DNA of 29,340 nucleotides from Protostelium mycophagum (Eukaryota > Evosea > Variosea > Protosteliida > Protosteliaceae): NCBI GenBank assembly GCA_002081555.1, contig MZNV01002250.1, positions 1 through 29,340 on the forward strand. Reading direction: 5' to 3'. Positions 1 through 11,119 of this stretch are shown piece by piece (positions within the stretch are counted from its first letter, which is position 1; every line of letters begins with the position of its first letter). Under the pieces are notes generated by a model. That model did no database searches and was not told the DNA's origin. It worked only from the letters and a program-made list of their open reading frames with translations. A program made the position numbers and the translations under genes.

Positions 1-1166
1 CAGCGTAACATAAAATGTACTTGAGAGAACCATACTGATATGCTTCCCATCCTGGTCTTGCCTCAATACTCTAATTCTGGTGTATCTATATCTGCCAGAC
101 TTGCCTGTATTCTTGCGCCGCAAATCACTTAATGCGTTCTGGTATAATCCTGAAGTACGTTTATCCTCTCCCACAAATACGAGTACATTTTGGAGATATG
201 TAAGTAGATCCCTCTTCATATTCTCTTGAGTGATGGTCTCATCATTAATATTTCTATTCACTTCCACCTCCCAGAATGACATCCTGCACAACTCGGTGCT
301 AATGGAACATTGTGTCGTAAAATCCTGACCACGCCATTTCTGAAGAACCCTCTTTGGGAAGGGTGGCAGAGAGAGCCACATGGACAAGTGAACTGATCCG
401 GTCTACTGCTCCAAGCTGAAAAAACTCAGGAAATTCCTGCACCTGTTCCACACTTCCGTAGAATTTCACTGGAAGTTTCTGTTCAAGTATGGTGGTCAAT
501 TGAGTTTTATCTGCTTTATCTGGTATCTTTGGAATAATGGAGAGCACACTCTGTAGATGAGAGAGTGTGTTCCTTCCCAGAACTGATATTTGACTGCCTA
601 GAAGATATTCAGAATATGATTATAACTATCTCAAGATACTGCAAATTTTTTTGTACATTTTATTCTGTCACAAAGACCCCATAACACTGCCAATGCAAGC
701 AAAGGGTCTTTTGGGCCTCTAAGACACCCCAAAAGAACGAAAGGAGAATTTTAGAGGTAGAGGATGTAAGCCAAGGCCCGGTAGGCTTGACGAAAATAAA
801 TAGAAATGTGGACTCACTGGCTGGGGCCACTGCCTCAACAAAAAGGTCACTCCCGGCTTGGACAGCAGCAAGAGAGCCAGCGGTGTGAGCTGCGCCAGTC
901 TTGTTACCTGCACCATCAAAGTCGTAAATGGCGGCACCAGACAGACCAAGAAGCATTGCAATGTCTGAGAAGGTTGCTGGGTGTCTAATTGATTTTTGTG
1001 TCCCAGCATAATGGAGATTCAAGGTCATCTAATTTTGTTAATTAAGAGGTCAAGTTTAGGTGTGAAGAGTTACCTTGGGATGGTTGGAGATGGAGGTGGT
1101 TGGCGATGAGGTGATATCGATGAGCTGTGGTGGAGTCAGAAAAATGTAAGAGGTTCCAACCGACAT
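1..1166 (-). CDS. Unknown multi-exon protein, 3' end outside window
   Basis: Five exons read in phase with GT-AG introns: 1166-1074, 1028-818, 716-657, 597-330 and 283-1, with no stop before the window edge. I chose the ATG at 1166; an ATG at 1202 is in the same frame but lies beside a donor-like GTAAGG. Residues from about 32 to 100 look like a small beta-grasp or PB1/ubiquitin-like fold (a short strand start, a 'P-TFSDIAMLLGL' helix, then a 'DFDGAG' turn and an 'AVQAGSDLFVEA' end); this is an inference from pattern, not a database match. The remainder is soluble, mixed alpha/beta, with a basic stretch near the window edge. The third-exon acceptor has a neighbour two bases away, but only the chosen one connects in frame to exon 4. 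I do not recognise the family and assign no function. Confidence 0.6.
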
Positions 1167-1202
1167 TTTAGAAAATGAGAGACCGATCATGCAGTTGACC
1201 AT

Positions 1203-1752
1203 CCTTACCTCGTAACGGCTCGATGTGAAATCTTCAGACGACTAATGAAACCAAGAGACCTGGGATTTCATTAGAGTGTATTATTTATCAAAGTCTTCGG
1301 CGTGTCCTGACCTGTGAAAGAGGTCACGTGGCCTGTGTTGGTTGGTGGATCCGAGTTCTGGCTGGTCTTTGAAAATGACGTCGGGAGTCATCGAAATCCT
1401 GGTCCATCTCGCGAACGAAATTTGGACGACAATTCTGCTCAAAATTCCGGCATTTTTTAACACGTGTCAAAAGATATTTTTTGGCGTGAATATCCTCGTT
1501 CGTTGAGAAAATGATCATGTGTGATGGGCAGCTTTCTTGGGGGTAACCAGATGGATCATACAAATCAAAATCGAAATTTGCAGGCCAATATATTTATTAG
1601 AGATGTGATGTCTTCAGTTTCACAGGAGTATCATGTACAAAAAAGATATTTATAATTTTAATAAAAATGTTTCAAATATATTTTTTTATAAATGTCTTCA
1701 AGCAAAGAATGGCTTGTCAAGCTGCCAAATTACACGCAAAGCAAAAGTAATA
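1203..1752. other. Non-coding or unassigned gap
   Basis: About 550 bp between the unknown gene starting at 1166 and the fragment ending at 1753. Open stretches exist on the minus strand (1281-1563) but carry no recognisable domain and do not join to either neighbour in phase. An AT-rich part (1600-1700) would suit a promoter or 3' untranslated region. No RNA gene or mobile element is visible. Confidence 0.4.
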
Positions 1753-2004
1753 TTATGTGACCACAAAATGTCTCTGTAAGCACTCCAAATACTCTCTCCA
1801 CAATGACTGTGTGATAATGTTAAAGTTTGTTGCGTTGTCAACAGTGGAAATAGTGGTCAATATAGATCTCCAATATGCATTGCGTGCTGTTCCAGATGGC
1901 TTGGCTGGTGGCACAAAATTCATCTGGGAGCTTCTTATGATTTCACCCCAGAACATACATTCGCAATCATCCTTGAGGAAGATAAAGACATGATTAATCT
2001 TCAT
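1753..2004 (-). pseudogene. Fragment of a small repeated protein family
   Basis: An 83-codon open frame on the minus strand. Its 'RSILTTISTVDNA' segment is matched by 'RSVLTAISTVDNA' at 29266-29226 on the same strand, where it sits at the start of an exon followed by two more exons and a stop. After this segment the two copies diverge completely, so this copy probably lost its normal 3' end. Upstream (about 2095-2035) a further short frame can be spliced on through a GTAAGA donor. The plus-strand frame over the same bases is also conserved between copies, so strand is supported mainly by the clean exon structure of the right-hand copy. Function unknown. It could also be a live short gene rather than a broken one. 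Confidence 0.4.
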
Positions 2005-2096
2005 ATCACTGTATCATAATATTCTTTCAAGGTCATTTGATTTGACATGCCAAGGTCTTACATCAACACACAAGTAGAGACCGTCTTGGATTCTAT

Positions 2097-3188
2097 CTAT
2101 TCATACTGAACTTTATAGGCTGGCACCAGCCGGTCGGAATCTAAAAACACATATAGAAGCTCTGACTTCTCTTGGTTCTTCCTTTTGTTATCATTCGATC
2201 TTACTGGGATCTCTATACAGTCATAACCTTTCATGTTGGGAGTGCGCTCAACCTGCTCATTAATCAGGACATTGTGGTTTTGGATGAGAAGGTCATGCGA
2301 TTTGCCAAGACATGATTAATGGTTGTGTCTAATGAGCGTACCAAGTTCCACATTATGTGATTCTTTGATTTAGAGGTGACTAATAAGACTTCTTTCAGTC
2401 CCTCATCAGTGATCTTGTTTCCGTTTGGCCAAAATGCCTTTGCAAATGATCTCGTCGATGTCAAGGATGCCCCCATTAATAAGTGTCCTGTACATATTGT
2501 AGATGAATTACAGATGCTATAAATAAATAGCATACCTAGGTCTTGACTTGGTTTTCCGTTCTCTGGCAGATTTCTCGTCTGCTTTCGGATGTTTTCGTAA
2601 TAACTGAAACCCTCTTCCGCAATCTGTCGACATTTAACCTATGACGTCATCACATGTACACCCACCCTGCTCAGAGTTTTCGCTTGAGATAATGTATTTC
2701 CATGGTAACAGAAATGGTACATCAATTTGATATTATATCCATCCTCGTTAACATTTTTCTCCATCTTGTGCATCAGAATATCGTATTTCTCGTGGTTATA
2801 ATACTTCGTAATGCGGGAGATATTTATCCTGAATATTCATAAGCGTTGTAGACGACTGCTTTCAAATATCGATTATGAGGAGTCTTTTGCGGCTCTGCCG
2901 CAGTGCAATGTCGAGAGAATGTGGTACATCGCCGCAGCTCCACTGCGAGATTTTTGGCAGGCTCCATTGCAAAGGTAAAGAAAGAGCTATGGCTGCCGAA
3001 AGGCGGCGTATAGTAAAATCTCACTTTGGATCCTCTGAACGCATGAGCCGCTCTATCGCTTTAAACTCTGGGTGTCCCCTCACGATATCCTTAACAAAAG
3101 TTCTGTGTGCCTGAGATATCTCAATATTTGTCTCTGAATCCAAAAGTCTCAAAGTCTCAGTATGATCAATGCAACGCAGGTGATCACA
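2097..3188 (-). CDS. PARP-like (ADP-ribosyltransferase) C-terminal domain
   Basis: Exons 3188-3025, 2828-2666, 2623-2536, 2487-2342 and 2252-2097 join in phase and end at a TAG. The order matches the PARP catalytic fold: a 'HPEFKAIERLM' start, an 'ISRITKYYNHEKY' segment (compare 'I.RI.N...W..Y'), a 'YHGNT' first-strand His-Gly, 'AEEGF', then 'GASLTSTRSFAKAF' where active enzymes have G-x-YF-A, then 'KGYDCIE', and a final 'LYVFLDSDRLVPAYKVQYE' resembling the last strands of PARPs just before the stop. Of the H-Y-E triad only His is clear; the Tyr position looks like Ser and the Glu position like Leu. That suggests a mono-ADP-ribosyltransferase or an inactive domain. The first exon is joined by a phase-0 40-nt intron (3189-3228) to the disordered protein upstream, so this may be the C-terminus of one large LRR-PARP protein. 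The 196-nt intron (2829-3024) holds the repeated hairpin element. Confidence 0.6.
2829..3024 (-). other. Long intron A with conserved GC hairpin
   Basis: A 196-nt GTGAGA...CAG intron in the PARP-like part, several times the usual length here. Near its middle (2882-2905) the sense strand reads CACTGCGGCAGAGCCGCAAAAGAC in overlapping pieces: a GCGGC/GCCGC stem with a short AGA loop. The same element occurs in sense orientation in introns at 3605-3779 and 24455-24638. A second GC-rich inverted pair (GCCGCC...GGCAGC) lies near its 5' end. This may be an intron-hosted small RNA, a splicing structure or an intron-borne repeat; the sequence alone does not decide. Confidence 0.65.
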
Positions 3189-3228
3189 CTACCGAAGCAC
3201 CGAAAAAATAACCATAACGACCACAGAC

Positions 3229-6200
3229 CTGAGAGTGTACAATAGGGACGGGGGGTACCCTCGCCCATCTTAGTAACAACATCCTCAACATCAATGGATC
3301 CGACGGTATCGTTACGTTCGTTGACATCGTTGTAATCCGGTTTGTAGTTCGGTTTGTAGATGGCGCAGGTACGCTGGAAAATCCGTCGAAATTCCGCGCG
3401 CTCTGAGGTTTTGTGGCTGTCTTCGCACTGTTGTAAAACCGACTGTCCACCTGATAGTGTCACTCTTGTGTATTTTGACGTGAAATCTTACCGTATTACT
3501 GATGTATGAGAAATGGCTGGTCTGGCTGTCATAGTCTGATTCGCTTTCGGCTTGTTCTATAATTTCAAAACGATTGTCTTCTTCGTCTACATCGATGTTT
3601 CTGCCTGCAGGGGTTCAGGTAGGGTTTAGGGGTTTAGAAGGGTCGTGTGATACATATTGGCTGCAGGAAAATATGTCTATGTTCCGGCTTTCTGCCGCAG
3701 TGTCCTCTTCAAATGAATTGCACTGCTTTGTACAAAGTATACTCTGGTGCAAATTCATCTCATTCATAACAATATTTACCTCTGTCCAGCAAGATCTCCT
3801 CTTCAGAGTCAAGCTCTGTGTCCGAGATATCTTCCTTTGTCTGCGCAGCCATCGTTTGTACACCCCTTGTCGACAGTACCGGTTTCGACTTCTTCACCTT
3901 GGGCCTCACAAACTGCTTGGGTGGTTGTACATCGGTGTCTTCACTGTCATCTACAACAGGTACACTCCGCCGTGTTGTAGATGGCTTTTTCTTCGGGGGA
4001 AGGATCTCATTTGGAGATGTCGTTGTAGACGCATGTCTCGCATTGTTCTGCGCGGCATTTGTTTGTGTTGATGATGTTTTGGTAATTGTAGGTGGTTCAT
4101 TTGGTCTTGTGATTGTTGACGCCTTGACCCCAGTTGTAGTCGGTCGAATTGTGTTTAAGGGTCTATTTATAGTGACGGGTGGCTGGTAAGGCTGATGTAC
4201 CGTTGTAGATGGTCGATTATTATATTGATGGTTCTCCTCTGGAGAAGGGTAAGAGCTGGGTAATCCCCCCTCGGATTCTACAACGATCAGAATTGATTTT
4301 TTAATGTATAAAAATGTATAAATATTCACCCGTATAATCCTCATTCAGATCTCCATCTAAGTTCACCGCTGGAATTCTGCGAAAGATCAGAGAAAATCCG
4401 AGCCGTTCAGCCTACTTCGTTGTAGTCGTGCGATTGTGTGCATATCTAGGGTCTTCATACGTAGTGGTATTGTGACCACGTGGTCTGTATACATGATTGG
4501 TAGTGGGTGGGGGGTCCATCCACAACACCCCCCTAGCATCTACAACTTCCTCTGTAAGTTGTTCATCCACACGGGGTAATGCCTGAATTGCTTCAATTTC
4601 ATTTAGAGTCATGATATGCCACAATTATTTGTGCTTGTATTTTACTGCGGGCACAATTCATTGTGCTCTGATATCTGCGTGACTTGTGATATCTTAATGT
4701 GATGTCACCTTTGGCAGAAATTCTTGGGGAACTGGGGGTAACTGTGATTTTCTGGCGGTGGATTGTCTCGTTGTAGAAGTCGGAAAGTTCTCGTGCATCG
4801 GGGTCTGAGCATAGCTGTAGTCATCCAAATAAGAGTTGTAGTTTGGCGGTTGGGATGGAGGACTTCTCTGAGTCTTTGGATGTACAGGCGTCAAGTCAAC
4901 AAACTGTGTTGCAGGGGGCAAAGAGATTTTCCTCGATGACATCTGGGGGAGTAAAGATCTTCGCATTGTATTTAAACAATTCATGCCTTTGTAAAAATGA
5001 ATCTCTTCAGTATGTTTGTTACGAATGAAACGAGGAGACTGTGTTGCCGGGTTGTATACTTGTGCAGCGCAGAGCGCTTCAAATATCTAAATATCTGACA
5101 TTATTCAATTGTTCTCACCTTGACGGAAGATTTTGCTGTTGTAGAGGGAATTGTAGATTGCGGATATTCTCTCTCTTGTTTATACGGCGGTAAATCAGGC
5201 TGAGGCGCTGGAGTATGGTAATAATGATTATGAATATTCGTAGAATTCATCCGGTAATTATCCGTAATCGAGTTGAGACTCGTTGTAGATGACACGAAAT
5301 TGTCATCGGCAGGTTGTAGATCGACATTCGGCATTTTGACTTTTCTCTCGGGTGAAGGTGGCTTTGGGTCCGGTTTATGGACGCTTCCACCGATATAAGA
5401 CGGGTAATTCATCCTTCTGTTTGTCTCTGTCGACATATGTACATCGTCCGCATCTGTCGACGTCTGTACATTCATACGGGAGGGGTCATTGGGGGTGTCG
5501 ACAATCCTTCGGGGGTATAATTGGTCGACTCTATGGTTGCGTATTTGGTCAAAGTCGTGGGTGATATGCGAGAATTCATTCTCGAAGGGAAATCTTTCTG
5601 GGAATATAAGCTTGAAAACTTTTCTGTACTTGATTATGGGTGTATGCAATGTTGTGAGAACCGCAATAAAAATCAATCGGTAAGTATACTGTCGATTTGT
5701 GTCGATGCGGCGATCTTGTTGGCACATCTTTCTATTGTATTTTTGGCTCTGCCTTTGTGCGTTGTAGACGATAAATCTTTCGGAATTTCACCTGAAGGCT
5801 TTGGGACTTGTACATCTCTTGAGGCTTGTTGGAACATGTCGACACTCCTCCTGAACTCTTCAGAAATAGAGATATCTCTTCCATCTGTTGAGATCTACAC
5901 ACTATCAATTATGGGACCATATCACCGAGGATATGACCTGTTGTAGATGGAATCGGAGTGCGGGGACGGGTTCTGATGATATCGTATTATTAGTTGTGAT
6001 ATCAAGGTTCATGGGCCTGACCCCCCTGTCATCTGAGAATGATGATGCGTAGATGCCATCTTGTCTCAACGGTGAATGTGTTGATGCATGTGGAATATTG
6101 TCTCGTAATAACTGATCGTTCAAATCCTCTTCGTCACTGTCATCTACAAACCGTAAATCACAAATTTCTGAGAAATTTCCCAGAAAAATCAATGAAAAAA

Positions 6201-8891
6201 TCACCAAGGTAGTCCGAGCCTATCTTATTGGGATATTGCGCTGCCAGTCTTCGTATTATCTCTTCTGTTCCTGATTCATCTTCGTCCTCTACAACTGATT
6301 CTACAACTCGATCCTGTTCGATCTGTTCATCATCTGATCTGACATCTTCAGATACGGCATCAGATCGGGCGGGTATGACGTCATCACTGTCCGAAGACAG
6401 TTGTAGTCCATCGCTTCCATTGGACATTTTCTCCACGATGTGTTCCTGGAAATCTCAACGAATTTTCATTTCACTCCAGTACCTGGTTTGCGCGGGAAAA
6501 TGAGACGGTTTTGTTCTTCATTTTTGATGAGGACATGTTCATGGTAGAAGAACGATATGGAGACCCCATCCTTGTCGGCGTCTACAACGCGTGAGTATAA
6601 AATAAAATAATAATCATCGCGATTGGGGAGAATTTCTAACCGTGCGAGGGACGGTAGGTAACCGCAAAGATCAGTGATATATCCTAGTACAGCAAGACCA
6701 CAAAAAATCTAAAATGTAATAACAAAGCGAACTCACTCCCACATCCTCCCTCCTTCCCATTCTGGAATCAGGTGATCTCGACATATCCAATAGAGGATCA
6801 TCTGGTATAGATATGCTGTTGATGTCCTCCGCGTCTGGATCCATCAGAATGTGACCATGACATCTTTTCAAAGGCTATAGCTCATTGTACAATGTTTTCG
6901 ATGAATGAACAGATAAATTCAATAGTAATAATGAGAAACATCACCCTCAGCCATGCCTCTGATCCAAGCGAGCTCCTCCTCTATAGTACCTTTGAAGCTA
7001 AACTCTTTCACATCAAAATTTGAGTCGTCCAGCAACTCTTCATGGGTCAAATTCTTCTTGTTTGTTATGGGTGATGAGGCAGCGGGTGAATCTGTTCTGG
7101 GAATGGGAATTTTCTTGGAAGGGGGATTCTGTGGAGATCTATTGTTTTGTAGTGTGGCGAACAGTTCTGAGAACATCAAAAAATTGAATTTCGATATTTA
7201 ATGAAACTATTTTCGGTGAAGATAAAAATACTTACCGTTTTGGCTCGCGTCTAAAGACCCATTTCCCATCTCTACATCGATATCTACAACTCGTCAAAAA
7301 ATTGTTTTTGGGTCAAGATCACCCTTCCAAGGCTGATTTACGAGAGATCCTAATTTTGGAATAGATCGATCTAAGGTGATGTCCGCATCTCCATCATCTA
7401 CAACACTCGTGCTCCCAAATTCCGCATCTTCCTTTGAATTGTCCGGATCATACATCTACAACGCGTCATGATTTTCGGATAATTTCACTGAAAATACCTC
7501 GTGAGAGACACCCATCTTCTCTTCCTTATCTACAATGACTTGGTCCAAAACCTTTATGGATTTCGACAATTTTTTACATATGATATCTCGATATTCCGCC
7601 CTCCTCTGTACATAAAATAAATCCTTTTAATCATCTACAACTATACTAACCCGATGAGGTAGGGGCTTATTTTTATGTTCTCGCTTCTCAAAGAAATGAG
7701 AATCGTCGTATTCCTTTAAATCGCTGAACCTGGCAGCAACAGAAACCTCTTCAGGTTGGTCACCATAGTAACCGTTATTAAACGGATTCATTCTTAGATC
7801 TACAATCTCAAGGTATTCCATGGAGGAAAGTTCCTCAGAAATCTCCTCAATATCGCTGTCTACAAACAGTCAGAATAAATATATTTTCTGTTGCATTATT
7901 TCTTTATTTTTTAAATATCACAGAAATAAATTTTTATAATTATGGGAAAAATAATTTTAATTCCTTGATTAAAATACCTATATAATTTTTTGCTAATAAT
8001 AATGCCCTCAGATTTCTAAATTGGCCGATGAATTGTAGAGATATGATCTGGTTCTGTGTCAGATCTAACATCAGTAGATTCTCTGGAAAAGTCGTTGAAA
8101 TCTCAGGAGGAATTCTCTCGATCTCGTTGCATGCTAATGATAAGCTCTGTAAAGCTGTGCAACTCTCAAATGGTCTCAAACTATTGATCCTGTTATCTGT
8201 ACACCGTCACATTCGAATAAAATTCAATCATCAAGTCCAGAAATAACTCACTCGACAGATCCAAAGTCTTCAAATTCTCAGAATTGACAGTGTTGTCCCC
8301 ACTACAAACATTAGCGAAGATTTGGTTAATAATAGACAAAATCTCTCACATGTTGGAGATAATGTTTGATCTTGCAGAGAGTTTTTGGAGGCTGGATGGT
8401 ACGACTCTGAAATCTTTGATGGAACACAACCTGATTCTCGTCATTTTGGTGAAAGAGTTTGAAAAGCCACCTATTCTCATCTACGATGAGAGTCTGTATG
8501 TTTGGACAAGTCTTCTCCATGGTTATGAAAGCGGGAAATGTTCTCAGGTCATTCTTTGAAATGTCTAGAGTTTTTAATTTGGGGAGTTGATTTATGTGAA
8601 GGCTGAAAATACTGTTTTGATCCAAATACAATTCTTCCACATCAGTCATCCAATCAAAACCTTTGGCGAAATGAAGATCGTTTTTAGAGAGACGAACGAC
8701 CCTAATGGGTCCAGAGTGTCCCTAAAAGATTTCAGTGCTCTTGACAAATGTGGTGTAAGAGAAAGACATAAGCATCGTACATCTGGTTTGGGTGGTATAT
8801 CATTCAATTTTGGTTGTTGATTAGCCAAGTCCAGCACTTCAGACTCCTCATATGTATCAATAGTTTGATCTTCCTCTATATCTTCCATCAT
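3229..8891 (-). CDS. Leucine-rich-repeat protein with long disordered tail
   Basis: A locus of some twenty exons starting with ATG-ATG at 8891. After an acidic leader, exons down to about 7800 encode at least six leucine-rich repeats (for example 'VVRLSKNDL', 'LKTLDISKNDL', 'LKTLDLS.NRI', 'LMLDLTQNQI', 'LEIVDLRMNPF'), in an arrangement like LRR scaffold proteins. Next come charged linkers and a stretch near 6700-6500 ('YYFILYSRVVDADKDG', 'HEHVLIKNEEQN') that may be a small beta domain. From 6440 to 3229 the protein is acidic, then rich in Ser, Thr, Pro and Asn, clearly disordered, with many V-V-D/E and S-T-T tripeptides encoded by the same octamer in either orientation. Introns are 28 nt upward. 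Two junctions remain soft: near 6940 (donor GTTTCT) and near 5480. No catalytic domain is seen here; it probably works as a scaffold. It ends in phase into the PARP-like exons, so the two may be one gene. Confidence 0.7.
3605..3779 (-). other. Long intron C with conserved hairpin and telomere-like tract
   Basis: A 175-nt intron (GTAAAT...CAG) that joins two acidic exons of the disordered protein phase 1 to phase 1. It carries a variant of the hairpin found in introns at 2829-3024 and 24455-24638: at 3681-3702 the sense strand reads CACTGCGGCAGAAAGCCGG. Near its 3' end lies a short telomere-like tract (3620-3637). Shorter introns in this span can be proposed, but none keeps the downstream acidic frame. 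Confidence 0.55.
3620..3637. repeat. Short telomere-like tract (TTTAGGG type)
   Basis: The plus strand reads TAGGGTTTAGGGGTTTAG, just over two units of TTTAGGG with one extra G. It lies inside an intron. Such tracts can be left by repair of double-strand breaks, but at this length chance is possible. Confidence 0.4.
4618..4666. repeat. Two adjacent related palindromes in an intron
   Basis: GCACAATTCATTGTGC at 4651-4666 is a 7-bp stem with a 2-nt loop, and the related GCCACAATTATTTGTGC at 4618-4634 has a 5-bp stem. They look like diverged direct copies that are each self-complementary. They fall in the roughly 125-nt intron between the exons ending near 4712 and starting near 4590 of the minus-strand gene. 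Confidence 0.5.
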
Positions 8892-9228
8892 TATCCAAGC
8901 GAAGCGACTCTTCCAAAGAGCGCCGTTGTGTGATCTCAACGGCCTGAAAAATTTTGGCGGGAATCTTTGACATCAACGCAATTTTTCTAAGTTTCAAATT
9001 GTGAAATGGAGAATACCAACAACAGAAATATTTATTGGTTTTATCATGATTGAGACGTAGATATCGAGTGATACATTTTTTCTGCAGAGATACAAGAAGA
9101 TAAGGGAGTTTTCATCAACACCATCCTCGAGGAATCAAACTCCGCGCTTCTTCACCAAACAGTTTATTCTCCATATAAAGGCCAGACTCTGGTTTCCCTG
9201 TCTTGTGCATCATCGGCTCAATGAGTTA
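8892..9228. other. Intergenic region upstream of the LRR gene
   Basis: About 340 bp with no supportable gene. It presumably holds the 5' end and promoter of the LRR locus (ATG at 8891, minus strand). No TATA-like or repeated element stands out. Confidence 0.45.
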
Positions 9229-9485
9229 TCAAACACTGGGCGAGCTCGCGAAGGACAAAACATTGCGGGAACGCGCCATCAGTTTGCTTGGCCTCCACCT
9301 GCATATATCTATCAGACCACGTATCAACGACACATCATATTCGGTGTGTCGGTCGAGCCACGCATAATCGTCATCTAACGCCGGAGAGGCAATAATAATA
9401 GCATATTTAAACTTCTTTTTAAACAGCAGTGATCATGTCGAATAAGATATGACTTACCTGACCCGGCCGCACAACTAGCAACCAT
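9229..9485 (-). CDS. Doubtful small two-exon protein
   Basis: ATG at 9485, exon 9485-9458, a GTAAGT...TTAG intron, and exon 9374-9229 ending in TGA, giving 57 residues ('MVASCAAGSDDYAWLDRHTEY...'). The strong donor and a residue mix typical of a folded protein are the only support. No domain is recognised. An unassigned open stretch just upstream (about 9725-9610, 'DLYYCTQDHLHKYRG') could belong to the same gene or to a decayed gene between the ankyrin and LRR genes. Confidence 0.25.
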
Positions 9486-9747
9486 AAACTCTTACATTAT
9501 ACGTAGATACTGACTGTGCAAAAATTGTACAACGACCCCGCCACAATTTGGATTTAGGATTCTGTGCAAGATGTCCGTGGCATTTGTGTACAACACATGC
9601 ATTTCGTTGGTTATGCGTTGTAAATTGGCACGTTTACAGCCAGTACTTCTTCGCCTGCTGTTTCAATTATGACACCGCGATACTTGTGTAGATGGTCTTG
9701 CGTGCAGTAGTACAAATCTGAAAGATAGATACATATCTCTAGCATTT

Positions 9748-10850
9748 CTACGAACAGTTTAGTTGTTGCAGTATATCTACAATTTCTTTGTGTCCGTTTG
9801 CGCTCGCCATAGTCATTGCTTCGTTGCCTCTAGCTGTTGGATCTACACGCTCATCCTTCAACAGCGCCCTCACTATTGCAATATGTCCATTTGCGCACGC
9901 AGCTCGTATTGATTCGTTATCTTCCGCTGACGGGTCTGCACGTTTGTCCTGGAGCAACATCCGAACTATTGCTGTGTGTCCCCTTGTGCATGATATCTTG
10001 ATAGCATAATTATCTCCTGCAGATGGATTTGCCCGCCCATCCTCGAGCAGCAGTCTCACTACCTCTGTGTGTCCATTCTGTGACGCCCTTCTTAATGGGT
10101 AATTGCAAGTGCCAGCTGGGTCCACACGGCTGTCTTGCAAAAGCATCTTGAATATCTCTACATGCCCGTGGGATGCCGCCCTCTCAATCAACATGTTTTG
10201 GTGAACTCCTGGATCTACGCGCGAGTCAAGGAGCATCAGCTCGAACATTCTAATGTGGCCGTCTTCTGATGCCTTCATGACCAGCCGATTGTTGTTGATT
10301 GACGGATCTACCCGAGGATCCTTTAGTAGAACTCTCACCATCTCAGTCTGACCGTGTGTCACTGCATGCTTTATCGCATAGTTGTCATTTTCTGCTGGAT
10401 TGAAGCGGTTATCCTTGATGAGGAGTTCTAAAATCTCTGTTTGTTCCTTCTTAAGGATCCGCTGCATTATGGTATTACTGTACGTCGATGGATCCACGTT
10501 ACTTCGCAAAAGAAGAAGTATCAAGACTTCAGAAGTTGTGATGTAATGGCGAGGTTCAAGGTAGTATTCATCAACTATTTTTGTCAACACAAGAGCTCAA
10601 ATAGATGACAAACCTAAATCTCGCCACATCTTACAAACACATCTCAGGCGTCCATACATCAGATCCCGAAGTCTGTTTGTTGTCCACTCTTTGTCATGAA
10701 TTGTGCGCTTGAGGATCTCTTTGGTGATGTCATGGCTTGTGAATAAGCCATTTTGCGGATCGTCGTATTGACTGATATATTTGAAGCTGAAACCTGGATT
10801 AGATAGATCCAATCAAAAAAGACTCACCGATTCATCAAGGAGTCTCCCAT
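9748..10850 (-). CDS. Ankyrin-repeat protein with F-box-like N-terminus
   Basis: Three exons. The start ATG at 10850 opens a short exon (MGDSLMNR) spliced by a 41-nt GTGAGT...TTTCAG intron to the second exon; a 39-nt intron (GTTTGT...AAATAG) leads to the long last exon. The second exon contains 'RLRCVCKMWRDL', which resembles the last helix of F-box domains. The last exon encodes about seven ankyrin-like repeats of the pattern 'DNYAI..A..NGHTEVVRLLL.D.R.DPSA', each about 34 residues, ending close to the last repeat. Such proteins usually bind a partner, and with an F-box would present it to an SCF ubiquitin ligase; this role is inferred. The gene lies 270 bp downstream of the ELMO-domain gene on the same strand. 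Confidence 0.75.
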
Positions 10851-11119
10851 CAGAAGAGGTGAATTGAATCCATCTCTGAAATGTGATCATGTCTACAACG
10901 GTGTTATGACAGTTTAGAGCGATGTGATTCTCTTGCCCTAGGTAAAATCGCAGCTTCGCTCGTCTAAATGGAACATGTTCACATATCTGAGAATTGTGCG
11001 TCTAAATTTATGGAAAGAATCTGGAATGAAACACAAATCAAACGTGTTCATCACATCGGGAACTGCAGCAAAACGAGGAAATTGTTCATCACAGAATGAA
11101 TCCATCAAGCTGCACTTTA

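Larger units (their letters stand above)
2845..7641. repeat. Cluster of the octamer G-T-T-G-T-A-G-A in both orientations
   Basis: Twenty exact copies. GTTGTAGA on the plus strand starts at 2845, 3974, 4022, 4202, 4770, 5138, 5282, 5313, 5761 and 5940. TCTACAAC on the plus strand starts at 3950, 4277, 4539, 6288, 6300, 6581, 7283, 7397, 7455 and 7634. Relative to the minus-strand gene, three form 3' splice acceptors (4277, 7283, 7455), two lie inside introns, and the rest are coding, read as V-V-D/E, S-T-T or L-Q. About ten more copies are scattered over the rest of the window. Confidence 0.8.

Noticed and set aside
1281-1563. Overlapping minus-strand frames
   Set aside because: No recognisable motif and no phase-compatible splice to either neighbour.
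3574-4071. Plus-strand frame of 165 codons
   Set aside because: Antisense to the Ser/Thr/Pro-rich exons, rich in Cys and Arg, with no signals of its own; a shadow of the minus-strand gene.
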